From contig NZ_FNEY01000011.1 in NCBI RefSeq assembly GCF_900100305.1, positions 28,041-92,040 on the forward strand: a stretch of 64,000 nucleotides of DNA, given 5' to 3'. This DNA is from Paracidovorax citrulli (GTDB lineage Bacteria; Pseudomonadota; Gammaproteobacteria; Burkholderiales; Burkholderiaceae_C). Below the pieces are notes generated by a model. It worked only from the letters and a program-made list of their open reading frames with translations, made no database searches and was not told the origin of the DNA. Position numbers and translations under genes: made by a program. How positions within the stretch are numbered: position 1 is the first letter of the stretch; each line of letters begins with the position of its first letter. Of the stretch, positions 1-10,966 are shown in pieces.

Positions 1-36
1 GTTCCGGCCAGTGCGCATATCCCAGTGATCTAGACT
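1..36 (+). CRISPR. Probable terminal repeat of a type II-C CRISPR array
   Basis: These bases begin GTT, as type II repeats do. Bases 13-31 are the exact reverse complement of 4593-4611, inside the proposed tracrRNA anti-repeat; CCAG (8-11) and GTT (1-3) can also pair with 4613-4616 and 4622-4624. Only one copy is visible, so the array itself would lie left of the window. A 36-nt length is the family norm and is assumed here. The orientation implies crRNA transcription to the right, into the terminator that follows. Confidence 0.72.
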
Positions 37-47
37 CTGATCGCGAT

Positions 48-74
48 AACCCCTTGATTCGTCAAGGGGTTTTT
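48..74 (+). terminator. Rho-independent terminator of the CRISPR array
   Basis: A perfect 10-bp stem (48-57 with 62-71) closes on a TTCG tetraloop and runs into a T-rich tail on the plus strand. There is no T tract on the minus strand, so it serves rightward transcription, as expected if the pre-crRNA enters from the left. The leftward cas operon ends about 35 bases away. Confidence 0.85.
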
Positions 75-107
75 CGCTTTTGCGGTCCAGGAAAACATGG
101 CGTCTGG

Positions 108-434
108 CTAGAAAAGATCGAACTGGTCGGGTGCTTTTTGCGCTGGTTGCCGGCTGCGGCCATGGAAGGAAATGGCGCGTTCGTACTGCTTGTCGGTGAA
201 CTGGAAGATATGCACTTTGCCGCCGGGCGGCAAGGCCTGTTCCACCTGCCTGCAGAGCGTGTCCACCTGGGCCTGGCTGGTGCAAAAGCGCAGGTAAACG
301 CTGAACTGGCTCATCTGGAAGCCCGCGTCCAGCAAGGCATTGCGAAACCCCGTGGCCGCCTTGCGTTCGGCCTTGGTGATCACGGGCAGATCGAACATCA
401 CCACCATCCACATCAGTCGGTACCCCGTCAGCAT
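108..434 (-). CDS. cas2: CRISPR-associated endoribonuclease/integrase subunit Cas2
   Basis: This 108-residue protein matches the small ferredoxin-fold Cas2 family, which dimerises between two Cas1 dimers to insert new spacers. The N-terminal strand ends in FDLP, carrying the family's conserved Asp, followed by the TKAERK segment usual in type II-C Cas2. I chose the ATG at 434, which has AGGA nine bases upstream, over a TTG three codons earlier. It is the last gene of cas9-cas1-cas2; no csn2 or cas4 follows, which is the definition of subtype II-C. It converges on the array terminator. Confidence 0.95.
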   Translation of the reverse strand: MLTGYRLMWMVVMFDLPVITKAERKAATGFRNALLDAGFQMSQFSVYLRFCTSQAQVDTLCRQVEQALPPGGKVHIFQFTDKQYERAISFHGRSRQPAQKAPDQFDLF

Positions 435-458
435 GGTTTGCAATCCTGTCGGTCGGCA

Positions 459-1388
459 TCAATCGGGATCGAAGTTCCCTGCCAGCGACAGCGGCAGCCC
501 GGGCAGAGGCAGGTCCAGCCGGAGCCTTTCCCCCAGATACACCTGGGCCAACGAAGTCGCCATGCGCTGCATGCACACCATGACGGGCGTCACGCCCTGC
601 AGGGTCTGCATGTCGTCGTACAGCACACGCACCAGGGCGCGCTTGGTCTCGGGCGTGACGTGGGCTTCGCCCACCCGATGCAGTTGCCAGACCTTGAGGT
701 CCACCACCGGCCGGAAGGGCTCCATCAGATCGTCCACCAGCCGCATGGGATTGGCATCGTTGCTGTGGTGCAGGCCCAGGCTGGGGTGTAGGCCGGCCGC
801 CACCACGGCGCGGGCGGTGGCGGAGCGCAGCACGGTGTAGCCGTAGTTGAGCAGCGCATTCAGGCCGTCGCCATCCTGGTCGCGCCGGAAATCCGCACCG
901 AACAGCAGGTTCCAGTAGCGCTTGGCCCCCTGCCCTTCGATGTTCTCGGGGTCACCGCTGCGCACCTTGCCCACCAGGGCCAGCAGCGGGGCCGTGGCGG
1001 CGCCTGCGGCTTCCAGCGCAGCGGCCTGCTGTTCCAGCTTGGCCTTGACTACGGTGGCCCAGAGGCGCTTGAGCAGCGGCAGTCCGGCGGCCAGTTGCGC
1101 TTCGATGCGCTTGGCCTGCACATGGTGGCCGTCGACGGGCAGCAGCATGCCGACCGCGTTGTGGTTGGCTCCGCAGAGCACGAAGGGCGCCCCGCGTTCG
1201 GCCAGTGCCACCAACAGGTTGTTGGTGTAGCTCAGGCCGTGGGCATTGGCGATGACGGCGGCGATGTCGTCCAGGGGGATCTGGCCGAGTTCCTTGCGCT
1301 CTCCCTCGGTGTCGCGCACGACGAGAAAGCCGCGATGCACAAAAAGGTGCCGCCTGTCGTCCGCGATTTCGACGATGCGGCCGACCAT
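459..1388 (-). CDS. cas1: CRISPR-associated integrase Cas1
   Basis: This 309-residue protein is the metal-dependent integrase for spacer acquisition, acting with Cas2. The N-terminal beta domain is followed by the helical catalytic domain. The expected metal ligands are visible: Glu near 151 in NIEGQGAKRYW, His near 207 in GLHHSN, and Asp near 219-220 in LVDDLMEP. The length is normal for type II Cas1. It starts six bases after the cas9 stop and ends 24 bases before cas2, so the three genes should share one transcript. No truncation or frameshift is seen, so adaptation looks competent. Confidence 0.96.
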   Translation of the reverse strand: MVGRIVEIADDRRHLFVHRGFLVVRDTEGERKELGQIPLDDIAAVIANAHGLSYTNNLLVALAERGAPFVLCGANHNAVGMLLPVDGHHVQAKRIEAQLAAGLPLLKRLWATVVKAKLEQQAAALEAAGAATAPLLALVGKVRSGDPENIEGQGAKRYWNLLFGADFRRDQDGDGLNALLNYGYTVLRSATARAVVAAGLHPSLGLHHSNDANPMRLVDDLMEPFRPVVDLKVWQLHRVGEAHVTPETKRALVRVLYDDMQTLQGVTPVMVCMQRMATSLAQVYLGERLRLDLPLPGLPLSLAGNFDPD

Positions 1389-1394
1389 GGTGCG

Positions 1395-4300
1395 TCAGCC
1401 CTTGAAACCCGGATCGCGGAGTTCGCCGATGGGAGAGATGGTGACTTGGCGGGCCCTGGCTTTTTGGAAAGAACCAGCCATCTTGGAGACATAGGGCAAA
1501 TCGCCGCTTCTGTTGCGGGCATCCACGTTAGCTTGATTTACCTCTGACATGAAGACCTGTCCCGCCGCAGACATCTTCGCGATGCGCAAAGTTTGCAGGT
1601 TCCCATCACCTGTCTCCAGCCGCACGCTATCGCCAATCACCAGCCGCATGGCCAATGCCCGCCCATTCTGGCCTTGGGTTGGATGCCGCAACTGCTGTAG
1701 GCCGCCTTCCCGCACGATGCGATACGCATCGAAGGTGGAGATCACCCGCCCTTCCCACTTGCCCTCGTCGTTGACGGTGATCTCGATACAGTAGTTGCTG
1801 CCGCCCACATAGCCCTTGTAGGGCAGCGGCCGGCCTTCGGCATCGACGCCATGACGCATGGGTTGGCGGGGCTCGGCAATGCGGATCAGGTTGCTGATCT
1901 CGCGCCCCGCACTGCCGTCGACCTTGCGGCGCTGCTTGATGCTGCCGTCGCGCAGGATGCCGTAGCTGGTCTCCTCCATCATGGCGCCTTCGAAGCCGTG
2001 GTCGGGCTTGTGGCTGACCCAGATGTGGCGCACGGCGCGCTCCACGTGGGCGCGGTAGGTGGGCCAGGGCAGCGGCATGTCTTCGACGAGGCGTGTCAAA
2101 CCATCTTCACGCGCCTGCGCGTTGGCCTGGGCGAAGCGCTGCATCATGCGCTGGTCGGTCACGCCGATCACGCAGGCATCCACCGCATGGTGGCGGTGGT
2201 CGTTGCGGTTCTTCTCGCCGTCCAGGCCCAGCACGTCGTTCAGGCCGAACTTGCCGCGCAGTAGCGCCGTCATCTGGCCTGGGATCACCCGCGTGGCGCT
2301 GCCGGGGCACACCAGCCGCAGGTATTCCGCCGCCACGCGCGACAGATAGCGCGTGTCGTTGAGCGCACGGGCCAGGAAGTCCTTGTCCTCGCCCAGCCAG
2401 CGTTCATAGCCGTCGGGCGCGAAGCGGTAGCGCTTGCGCAGCGGCATCCGCTCGGCACGCTGCAGGATGCCGTCATAGATCCATCCGTGCGCCTCGAAGT
2501 CTGCGCGGGCATCCCACGGCGTGCGGTTGCGTTTGATGCGATTGGCTTCGCGCAGGGCCACCGTGCGGTTGTTCAGACTGTCGTCCAGGGTCACCGAGAA
2601 CGGCAGGATGTGCTCTATCTCGACGCGATCGCCCAGCAGCATGTTCGCGCTGATCTGCACGCCGCTGTAGGGACAGCGGCGGTCGGCCGCGTCGCGGCTC
2701 AGCTCTTCCCACAGGATCCATTTCTGGATGTCCAGAGCGCGCACCCGTTCCTCGCTGATGCCCAGCACCTCGGCGATGGAGCGGCGGATGCGCGCGTTGC
2801 GGCGCTGGTTGTCCGCCTGCCGCTGCTGCGCTTCCAGCTTCTGCTCGCGGCTCTGCTTGAGATCGCGCGCCAGCTCGATCACCACTTCGGCCGGCCGGCC
2901 ATAGCGACGGATCAGTGCGTTGACCACCGTGCGCATCTGGTTCAGGCCGATGTGAACGGTGGGGTTGGCGATCTTGCCGTAGCGCTTTTCTTCTGCGTCC
3001 TCGGGTTTGCCGCTGCCGAAGGCCACATGGCGCTGCAGCGCCCGCCCGTAGTACGGCAATTGCCTGAAGATGGGGACCGGCTTGATCTCTCCGGTAGAGG
3101 CAATGGTGCGTTCGCCGATGCATTCCACCTCGTCATCACCGTGGCCGAAGCTGAAACCCAAGTCGCTATGGTGCGCGAAGCCGGCCGCCTGCACGGCCTT
3201 GTCGTAGGTGATGACGTCGCGCCGCAGCTCCGGCACGATGCGGGCCAGTGCCGTGCGTCCCAGACTGCCGTAGCCTTCCGGCAGGCCGGCATTGGCGATG
3301 GCCTGCGCCCGCGCCTCGTCCACGCCCGTGTGTTCCTGCAGCCAGGCGATCAGGCGCGGCTCGCTTTCCTCGGTCATCAGCTGCGTGACGATCTCGTCCT
3401 GCAGGGCCGCATCGAAGTCCGTCCAACGCGGGCCGAACAAGTGCTTCTTGCCCAGCGCTGCCGCCGTGGCATTGCCTTTGAGGCCATCGCGCTTGGCGTC
3501 TTCCAGGTTGAAGAGAGCCGAAAAGCCCAGCGCCTTGCGCATCGCGGTGAAGGTCACTTTCGCCTGCTTCTCCAGCAGCGCCACGATCTGGTCGCGCTGC
3601 GTCAGGGTTAGCGGCTCTTCGCGCAGTTCACCCTCCAGCAGGCGCAGATTGTTGACCTCCTGGTAGATGCGGAAGCGCTGCGTGCTGGGTAGCGCCAGCA
3701 GGGCGCGGGGCTCGTCGGGTACCAGCGTGCAGCGGCCGGGCTGGACGGGACGCAGCTTGCGCTGGTGCAGCAGGGTGTCGCGCAGTTCGAAGCGGGCGGT
3801 CTCGTTGAACAGCACGGGGTTGAAGGCCGCCTGCGCGGCCCACAGCGCATCGAACTCCTGCGCCACCATGGCACGATCCACGTACAGGTCGTAGCGCTTG
3901 TCGATGCGCGGCTTGCCTTCATCGTTGGTGTAGCGGTTTTCGCGATAGCGGGCACGTACGCCCTGGCCTTTCACGCCTTCGGGCTTTTGCTCCATGCGCG
4001 CTTTCCAGAACCACTCACCCACCGTGCGGCAGCCGGATTCCTGCATCTGTGCCCGCAACGTGCCGATGGCCTGCTTGAGCGCACCGCTGTCGTTGTCCTT
4101 GCGGTCGGTCTTGCGGTTGCTCTGGAAACCCCGTCTCTGGTTCAGGTGGAACAGCGCGCGGCCGAATTCTTCCGGCTTGAGAGTGGACTCCAGCCCTCGG
4201 GCGCGCAACTCGTAGGGATTGAGCTTTTCCAGCGCCTTGCGGGCTGCCTCGTCCTGCGGAAAGAAACCATGCCGCTCCAGCGCGGCCAGCATGCGGGCCT

Positions 4301-4529
4301 TGCGCTTGAGGAGCCGGTCGCGCCGCCTTCGCATCGCACGTGCCGCGCGGCGGGTGACTGCCAGGGACGAACCGTCCTTTGGGTTACGGCCATCGCTGAA
4401 GATGCGTACGCCGGCCTTGATGATGGCCGAAGGCTCACCCGGCGCGCTCAGACGAAGCACGGCCCAGCCCAGCGACGTGGAGCCCAGGTCCAATGCCAGC
4501 CGATAGGCCAGCGGTTTTTCTTTCTGCAT
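1395..4529 (-). CDS. cas9: Cas9 RNA-guided DNA endonuclease, type II-C
   Basis: This 1044-residue protein is within the compact II-C size range. RuvC-I is LALDLGSTS with catalytic Asp14, followed by an arginine-rich bridge helix. RuvC-II carries Glu552 in VIELARDL. HNH carries His640 in EIEHILPFS, followed by the usual Asn-Arg motif. RuvC-III is HHAVDACVIG with Asp784. Both nuclease sites therefore look intact. I placed the start at the ATG at 4529, with GAGGGGG eight bases upstream, and rejected an ATG 19 codons earlier that would extend into the promoter. The C-terminal PAM-interacting part is present, but its PAM cannot be read from the sequence. Confidence 0.97.
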   Translation of the reverse strand: MQKEKPLAYRLALDLGSTSLGWAVLRLSAPGEPSAIIKAGVRIFSDGRNPKDGSSLAVTRRAARAMRRRRDRLLKRKARMLAALERHGFFPQDEAARKALEKLNPYELRARGLESTLKPEEFGRALFHLNQRRGFQSNRKTDRKDNDSGALKQAIGTLRAQMQESGCRTVGEWFWKARMEQKPEGVKGQGVRARYRENRYTNDEGKPRIDKRYDLYVDRAMVAQEFDALWAAQAAFNPVLFNETARFELRDTLLHQRKLRPVQPGRCTLVPDEPRALLALPSTQRFRIYQEVNNLRLLEGELREEPLTLTQRDQIVALLEKQAKVTFTAMRKALGFSALFNLEDAKRDGLKGNATAAALGKKHLFGPRWTDFDAALQDEIVTQLMTEESEPRLIAWLQEHTGVDEARAQAIANAGLPEGYGSLGRTALARIVPELRRDVITYDKAVQAAGFAHHSDLGFSFGHGDDEVECIGERTIASTGEIKPVPIFRQLPYYGRALQRHVAFGSGKPEDAEEKRYGKIANPTVHIGLNQMRTVVNALIRRYGRPAEVVIELARDLKQSREQKLEAQQRQADNQRRNARIRRSIAEVLGISEERVRALDIQKWILWEELSRDAADRRCPYSGVQISANMLLGDRVEIEHILPFSVTLDDSLNNRTVALREANRIKRNRTPWDARADFEAHGWIYDGILQRAERMPLRKRYRFAPDGYERWLGEDKDFLARALNDTRYLSRVAAEYLRLVCPGSATRVIPGQMTALLRGKFGLNDVLGLDGEKNRNDHRHHAVDACVIGVTDQRMMQRFAQANAQAREDGLTRLVEDMPLPWPTYRAHVERAVRHIWVSHKPDHGFEGAMMEETSYGILRDGSIKQRRKVDGSAGREISNLIRIAEPRQPMRHGVDAEGRPLPYKGYVGGSNYCIEITVNDEGKWEGRVISTFDAYRIVREGGLQQLRHPTQGQNGRALAMRLVIGDSVRLETGDGNLQTLRIAKMSAAGQVFMSEVNQANVDARNRSGDLPYVSKMAGSFQKARARQVTISPIGELRDPGFKG

Positions 4530-4552
4530 GCGTTCCCCCTCTGCTCTGCTAT

Positions 4553-4581
4553 TTGCCGTTTGTAGCGGATTCGGGTAGATT
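4553..4581 (+). promoter_or_regulatory. Candidate sigma70 promoter of the tracrRNA
   Basis: TTGCCG (4553-4558) and TAGATT (4576-4581) are separated by the optimal 17 bases and place a start near 4588, just before the anti-repeat. It lies face to face with the cas9 promoter in the same 35 bases. Confidence 0.55.
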
Positions 4582-4586
4582 CGCAA
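4559..4586 (-). promoter_or_regulatory. cas9: Candidate sigma70 promoter of the cas9 operon
   Basis: On the minus strand TTGCGA (4586-4581) and TACAAA (4564-4559) are 16 bases apart. Transcription would start near 4552, giving a short leader before the ATG at 4529. It overlaps the divergent tracrRNA promoter, so the two may compete for polymerase. Sequence-based inference only. Confidence 0.5.
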
Positions 4587-4587
4587 A

Positions 4588-4677
4588 CACTCAGATCACT
4601 GGGATATGCGCTCTGGACGCTAACAAGCTGAAAGATGCACCAAATGGAAGGCCCCGCATGCGGGGCCTTCGTCTTTT
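4588..4677 (+). ncRNA. tracrRNA
   Basis: This roughly 90-nt RNA begins with an anti-repeat (4591-4624) whose core 4593-4611 is perfectly complementary to repeat bases 13-31. A linker CAAGCTGAAAGATGCACC follows, resembling the nexus of the Neisseria meningitidis II-C tracrRNA. A strong hairpin (stem 4648-4656 with 4661-4669) and CGTCTTTT then act as terminator. It pairs with the crRNA repeat, allows RNase III processing, and is the scaffold held by Cas9. Its position directly upstream of cas9 and divergent from it is common in II-C loci. Exact ends are inferred. Confidence 0.82.
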
Positions 4678-4694
4678 CCGGGGCAGGACGCAAA

Positions 4695-7418
<2,724 letters not shown>

Positions 7419-7449
7419 GGGGCTCACCTGCGCGGACGGTGGGAAAGGA

Positions 7450-7564
7450 CAGGTGAGCGTCGTTGGCATCGATTCTTCGGCACGGGCTCCGAGCCTGACG
7501 GCGCACCCGCGGCGGTCGTGACCGACGCCGGCGGACGGGCCGCTGCAACGCTCCTCGGAGGGCG
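7450..7564 (-). promoter_or_regulatory. SAH (S-adenosylhomocysteine) riboswitch upstream of metH
   Basis: Read on the minus strand, the leader contains the three conserved blocks of the SAH riboswitch: CCGAGGAGCGTTGCAGCGG (about 7560-7542), CAGGCTCGG (7497-7489), and CAACGACGCTCACC (about 7464-7451). They are in the right order, and the first can pair with the other two. SAH riboswitches of beta-proteobacteria turn on ahcY/metH/metF when SAH builds up. The ATG lies about 32 bases beyond the last block. Identified from remembered consensus, not from a covariance search. Confidence 0.85.
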
Positions 7565-7615
7565 GGCGGATTTTAAACGGGGACGGCGGTGCGCCGCCGG
7601 GGGAGGCCTCTTCGC

Positions 7616-8383
7616 CTAGCGCACGGGCAGGAACTGCAGGAAGGTGCCGCCCACCAGGTTCTGCACGTAGCTGATGGCGGCGCGGCGGTACTTCTCGGCC
7701 ACCACGCCGGCCAGCAGGTCGAGCCGCGCGATGATCTTGCCGAACTCGCGCTCGAAGCTCACGTTGCGCACGTCCGGGCCGATCTCGTCGGCCAGCAGCA
7801 GCGGCCGGCCGTCGGGGCCCTGCCGCTGGGCGATGAGCCAGACGGCGATTTCCACGTTGCGCGCGGCGTTGTAGAGGTGCTGCGCATCCAGCCCGTCGAT
7901 CAGGAAGAAGCGGGTCTTGCCGCCGTGGGCGGTGACGATCATGTCGGCCGTGGCGTGGATGACCGCGGCCACCCGGTCGCCCGTGAACCCGGGGCTGAGC
8001 GAGTAGGCCAGCGCGGCGATGTCGCGGCGCCCCTGCAGCGGCGCCCAGGGCTGGCGCTGCTCGATGGCGTCGCGCACGCGCTGGGCGGCCAGGATGCGGC
8101 CCGGCAGCTGGTCCGGTGCCTGGCCCTTGCGCCACTCGGCCGGGTTGCGGCGGTAGAGCTTGTCCATCAGCCGGTAGAGGCTGTCCAGGTTGGCGCGCAT
8201 GCCCAGCGTGGCCATGCGGTTCACGTCGGACTGCGCCAGTTCGGTGGGCTCGATGTCGGCGGCCTGCACCTCGCCGCGCTCGGTATGGGCGGGCGTTCCG
8301 CAACCGGCCAGCAGGGCGCCGGCCAGCGCGCAGCCCTGCCCCAGCAGGCAGCGGCGGGAAAGGAGGGAATCGGCCTTCGTCAT
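7616..8383 (-). CDS. Putative lipoprotein of unknown function
   Basis: This 255-residue protein has an N-terminal [20 protein letters not shown] segment that ends in a lipobox with the acceptor Cys, so it should be an outer- or inner-membrane lipoprotein. The rest is soluble, with many charged residues, and I recognise no catalytic motif; it includes a [18 protein letters not shown] stretch. I chose the ATG at 8383 because the signal peptide starts there; the open frame upstream has no such feature. It is divergent from the GntR regulator across about 250 bases and tandem to metH, but has no evident link to either. Confidence 0.75.
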   Translation of the reverse strand: MTKADSLLSRRCLLGQGCALAGALLAGCGTPAHTERGEVQAADIEPTELAQSDVNRMATLGMRANLDSLYRLMDKLYRRNPAEWRKGQAPDQLPGRILAAQRVRDAIEQRQPWAPLQGRRDIAALAYSLSPGFTGDRVAAVIHATADMIVTAHGGKTRFFLIDGLDAQHLYNAARNVEIAVWLIAQRQGPDGRPLLLADEIGPDVRNVSFEREFGKIIARLDLLAGVVAEKYRRAAISYVQNLVGGTFLQFLPVR

Positions 8384-8598
8384 CACACGCGGATTATGGG
8401 CAGGCGCCGGGTGCGCTCCATCCCGGGCGCGGTGCTGCAGCGCACCAAATGCAGGCAGCGCGGCAGGCCGGAGCAGAGATGCACCATGCCCGCGCGTTCC
8501 GGCAAGTTTCTTCCACGATCCGGCCAGCGAACTTATCCACCCTCGGTGGGTTGCTCCTCTTTTTGATACTGGCACGCAAATCGCTTTTGGCTGGGCAC

Positions 8599-8609
8599 TG
8601 GTCCGACCT
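8599..8609. promoter_or_regulatory. Candidate FadR/GntR operator
   Basis: TGGTCCGACCT fits the TGGT-N3-ACCA half-dyad typical of the FCD subgroup of GntR regulators at all but the last position. It lies 26 bases before the regulator's start codon, a good place for autorepression of the transporter operon. Confidence 0.4.
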
Positions 8610-8634
8610 GTCAGGCCACCGATCCACCGAGCCC

Positions 8635-9402
8635 ATGCACCGCATTCCCTCCTCCGTCGCGCAGACGCTGCAGCAGCAGATCCTGAGCGGCCACTACGCC
8701 AGCGGCAGCCCGCTGCCCGCGCAGCGCGAACTGGCGCAGCGCCTGGGCATCAGCCGGGCCTCGCTGCGCGAGGCGCTGTCGGTGCTGGAGACGCTGGGCC
8801 TGGTGGACATCCTGCCCGGCCGGGGCGTGATGGTGCGGGGCCCGCATGCCAGCGGCGAGCGCACGCACCGCGCCTTCGCCACGCCCGAGATGGGCACCCT
8901 CTCGCCGCGCCAGCTGATCGAGCTGCGGCTGGTGCTGGAGCCCGGATGGACAGCCCTGGCCGCCGGCCGCGCCGACGCGGGCGCGCACCACCAGTTGCAG
9001 TGGCTGCAACAGCAGCAATCCGAAGCGCTGCGGCGCAACGACCTGCTGAGCGCCGCCGAGGCGGACCTGCATTTCCACCTGCTGCTGGCGCAATGGTCGG
9101 GCAACCCCGGCCTGATCGCCATGGCGCGGCAGCTGGAGCCGGCCATCGCCCACAGCCTGCGCCTGCCTTTCGCCCGCACGGGTGCCGACGACGAGCCCGC
9201 GCGCGAGCACGGCGCGATCGTGCAGGCGCTGCGCGCGGGCGATGCCGCGGCCAGCGCCCAGGCCATGCACGCCCACCTGCTGTCGGCGGCGCGCCGCGGC
9301 GGCATCGACATGGATGCGCCGGAGGCCCCCGCGGCCGGCGCGCCGGCTTCCTTTCGCCTCGTTCCCCCCTCTCCCCCTTTCCCTGAAGGAGTTTTCCAAT
9401 GA
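8635..9402 (+). CDS. GntR-family (FadR subgroup) transcriptional regulator
   Basis: This 255-residue protein has an N-terminal winged helix (RELAQRLGISRASLREALS, about residues 25-45) followed by an all-helical FCD ligand domain with the spaced Asp/His pattern of that family (EADLHFHLLLA, then REHGAIVQAL). FCD regulators bind small carboxylates or amino-acid-like metabolites. I chose the ATG at 8635, the first that begins at the helix-turn-helix; the open frame upstream overlaps the neighbouring divergent lipoprotein. Its stop overlaps the next gene's ATG (ATGA), so it is the first gene of the transporter operon and probably its local regulator. Confidence 0.9.
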   Translation: MHRIPSSVAQTLQQQILSGHYASGSPLPAQRELAQRLGISRASLREALSVLETLGLVDILPGRGVMVRGPHASGERTHRAFATPEMGTLSPRQLIELRLVLEPGWTALAAGRADAGAHHQLQWLQQQQSEALRRNDLLSAAEADLHFHLLLAQWSGNPGLIAMARQLEPAIAHSLRLPFARTGADDEPAREHGAIVQALRAGDAAASAQAMHAHLLSAARRGGIDMDAPEAPAAGAPASFRLVPPSPPFPEGVFQ

Positions 9403-10223
9403 CCCGCACCGCCACTTTCCCCTCGACCGCCCGCCGCGGCGCCCTCCACGCCCTGCTGGCCGCCACGGCCTTCGCGGCCGCAGCCCTGGGCGGCGCGGCG
9501 TCCGCCCGTGCCGACGTGCTGGCCAACATCCAGAAGGCCGGCGTGGTCCGCGTGGCCATTCCGCAGGACTTCCCGCCCTTCGGCTCGCTGGGCACCGACC
9601 TGAAGCTGCAGGGCTACGACATCGACATGGCCAACCTGGTGGCCAAGGAGCTGGGCGTGAAGGTCGAACTGGTGCCCGTCACCAGCACCAACCGCATCCC
9701 CTACCTGACCACCGGCAAGGCCGACCTGGTGATCTCCAGCCTGGGCAAGAACGCCGAGCGCGCCAAGGTGATCGATTTCACCCAGGCCTACGCGCCCTTC
9801 CCCAAGAGCGTCTATGGCCCCAAGGAGGCCGCCATCAAGGGCCCTGCCGACCTGGCAGGCAAGACCATCGGCGTGACGCGCGGCTCCACCGAAGACCTGT
9901 CGCTCACCAAGCTGGCCCCGGCCTCTGCCACCATCAAGCGCTATGAAGACAACAACGCCACGGCGCAGAGCTACCTCACCGGCCAGGTGCAGCTGGTGAC
10001 GCTGGGCAACATCGTCGCCAACGCCGTGAACGAGCGCACCAGGCTGCGCCAGCTGGATGCCAAGTTCGCCGTGGAAGACACGCCCTGCTACGTGGGTGTC
10101 GCCAAGGGCGAGGACGCGCTGCTGCGGAAGGTGGACGCGATCATCACCAAGGCCAGGTCCGACGGCCGCCTGAACGACATGTCGCAGCGCTGGATGAAGA
10201 TGCCGCTGCCCGCCACGCTGTAA
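9399..10223 (+). CDS. ABC transporter periplasmic amino-acid-binding protein
   Basis: This 274-residue SBP_bac_3 family protein has a signal peptide ending near ASARA. The mature part has the two-lobed fold marker GYDIDMANLVAKELG and the ligand-binding hinge sequence GKADLVISSLGKNAERAKVI. The family binds polar amino acids or related small nitrogen compounds in the periplasm. GAAGGAG lies eight bases before the ATG. The gene overlaps the regulator by four bases and is followed by two permeases and an ATPase. The substrate is unknown; the AllA-like gene at the end of the operon hints at a nitrogen-rich compound. Confidence 0.93.
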   Translation: MTRTATFPSTARRGALHALLAATAFAAAALGGAASARADVLANIQKAGVVRVAIPQDFPPFGSLGTDLKLQGYDIDMANLVAKELGVKVELVPVTSTNRIPYLTTGKADLVISSLGKNAERAKVIDFTQAYAPFPKSVYGPKEAAIKGPADLAGKTIGVTRGSTEDLSLTKLAPASATIKRYEDNNATAQSYLTGQVQLVTLGNIVANAVNERTRLRQLDAKFAVEDTPCYVGVAKGEDALLRKVDAIITKARSDGRLNDMSQRWMKMPLPATL

Positions 10224-10279
10224 GCGGCCGGGACCGCACCGTCCGCACAGGGCCACGTTGACCGGAAGAGACCTCCTCC

Positions 10280-10966
10280 ATGGCATATGCATTCGACTTC
10301 GGCGCCGTCTTCGACTACAGCGGCCAGCTGGCGCAGGGCGCCGCCTTCACGCTGGGGCTGACGGCGGCCGGTGCCGTGCTGGGCGGCGTGATCGGCGTGG
10401 CCGGCGGCGTCTGCCGCGCCTGGCGCATCGCGCCGCTGAACTGGCTGTTCAAGCTGTATGTGGAGGCCATCCGCAACACGCCCTTCCTGGTGCAGCTGAT
10501 GTTCGTGTTCTTCGGCCTGCCGTCGCTGGGCCTGCAGCTCAATGAATGGCAGGCCTGCCTGCTGACCACCGTGGTCAACCTGGGCGCCTACCTCACGGAG
10601 ATCGTGCGGGCCGGCATCCAGGAAACGCCGCGCGGCCAGCTGGAGGCCGCGAGCGCGCTGGGCATGGGCCGCTGGGCCTGCTTCCGGCACGTGGTGCTGC
10701 GGCCCGCGCTGCAGAAGGTGTGGCCCGCGCTCAGCAGCCAGATCGTCATCGTGATGCTGGGCACCTCGGTGGTGTCGCAGATCGCGGCGCAGGACCTGAC
10801 CTTCGCCGCCAATTTCATCCAGTCGCGCAATTTCCGCGCGTTCGAGACCTACATCGTGGTGACGGCGCTCTACTTCGCGCTGGCCCTGCTGCTGCGCCAG
10901 GCGCTGGCCTGGATCGGGCAGCACGTCATCGTGGCGCGCCGCGCGCCGGCCGGAGACGCCGCATGA
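10280..10966 (+). CDS. ABC transporter permease, polar amino-acid type (first)
   Basis: This 228-residue inner-membrane permease of the HisM/GlnP family has several hydrophobic helices. The ATPase-coupling EAA loop is seen in EAASALGMGRWACFRHVVLRPALQ near the middle, and the N-terminal EAIRNTPFLVQL segment is typical of this family. It should pair with the next permease as a heterodimer. The gap to the binding-protein gene is 56 bases, and its TGA overlaps the next ATG, implying translational coupling. Confidence 0.93.
   Translation: MAYAFDFGAVFDYSGQLAQGAAFTLGLTAAGAVLGGVIGVAGGVCRAWRIAPLNWLFKLYVEAIRNTPFLVQLMFVFFGLPSLGLQLNEWQACLLTTVVNLGAYLTEIVRAGIQETPRGQLEAASALGMGRWACFRHVVLRPALQKVWPALSSQIVIVMLGTSVVSQIAAQDLTFAANFIQSRNFRAFETYIVVTALYFALALLLRQALAWIGQHVIVARRAPAGDAA

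Noticed and set aside
4530-4586. A 19-residue N-terminal extension of Cas9
   Set aside because: It would begin inside the promoter, lacks a ribosome site, and adds residues absent from the RuvC-I start.
13-4611. The 19-base inverted repeats at 13-31 and 4593-4611 as ends of a transposon carrying cas genes
   Set aside because: They are better explained as CRISPR repeat and tracrRNA anti-repeat; each has a matching terminator or hairpin and no transposase is present.
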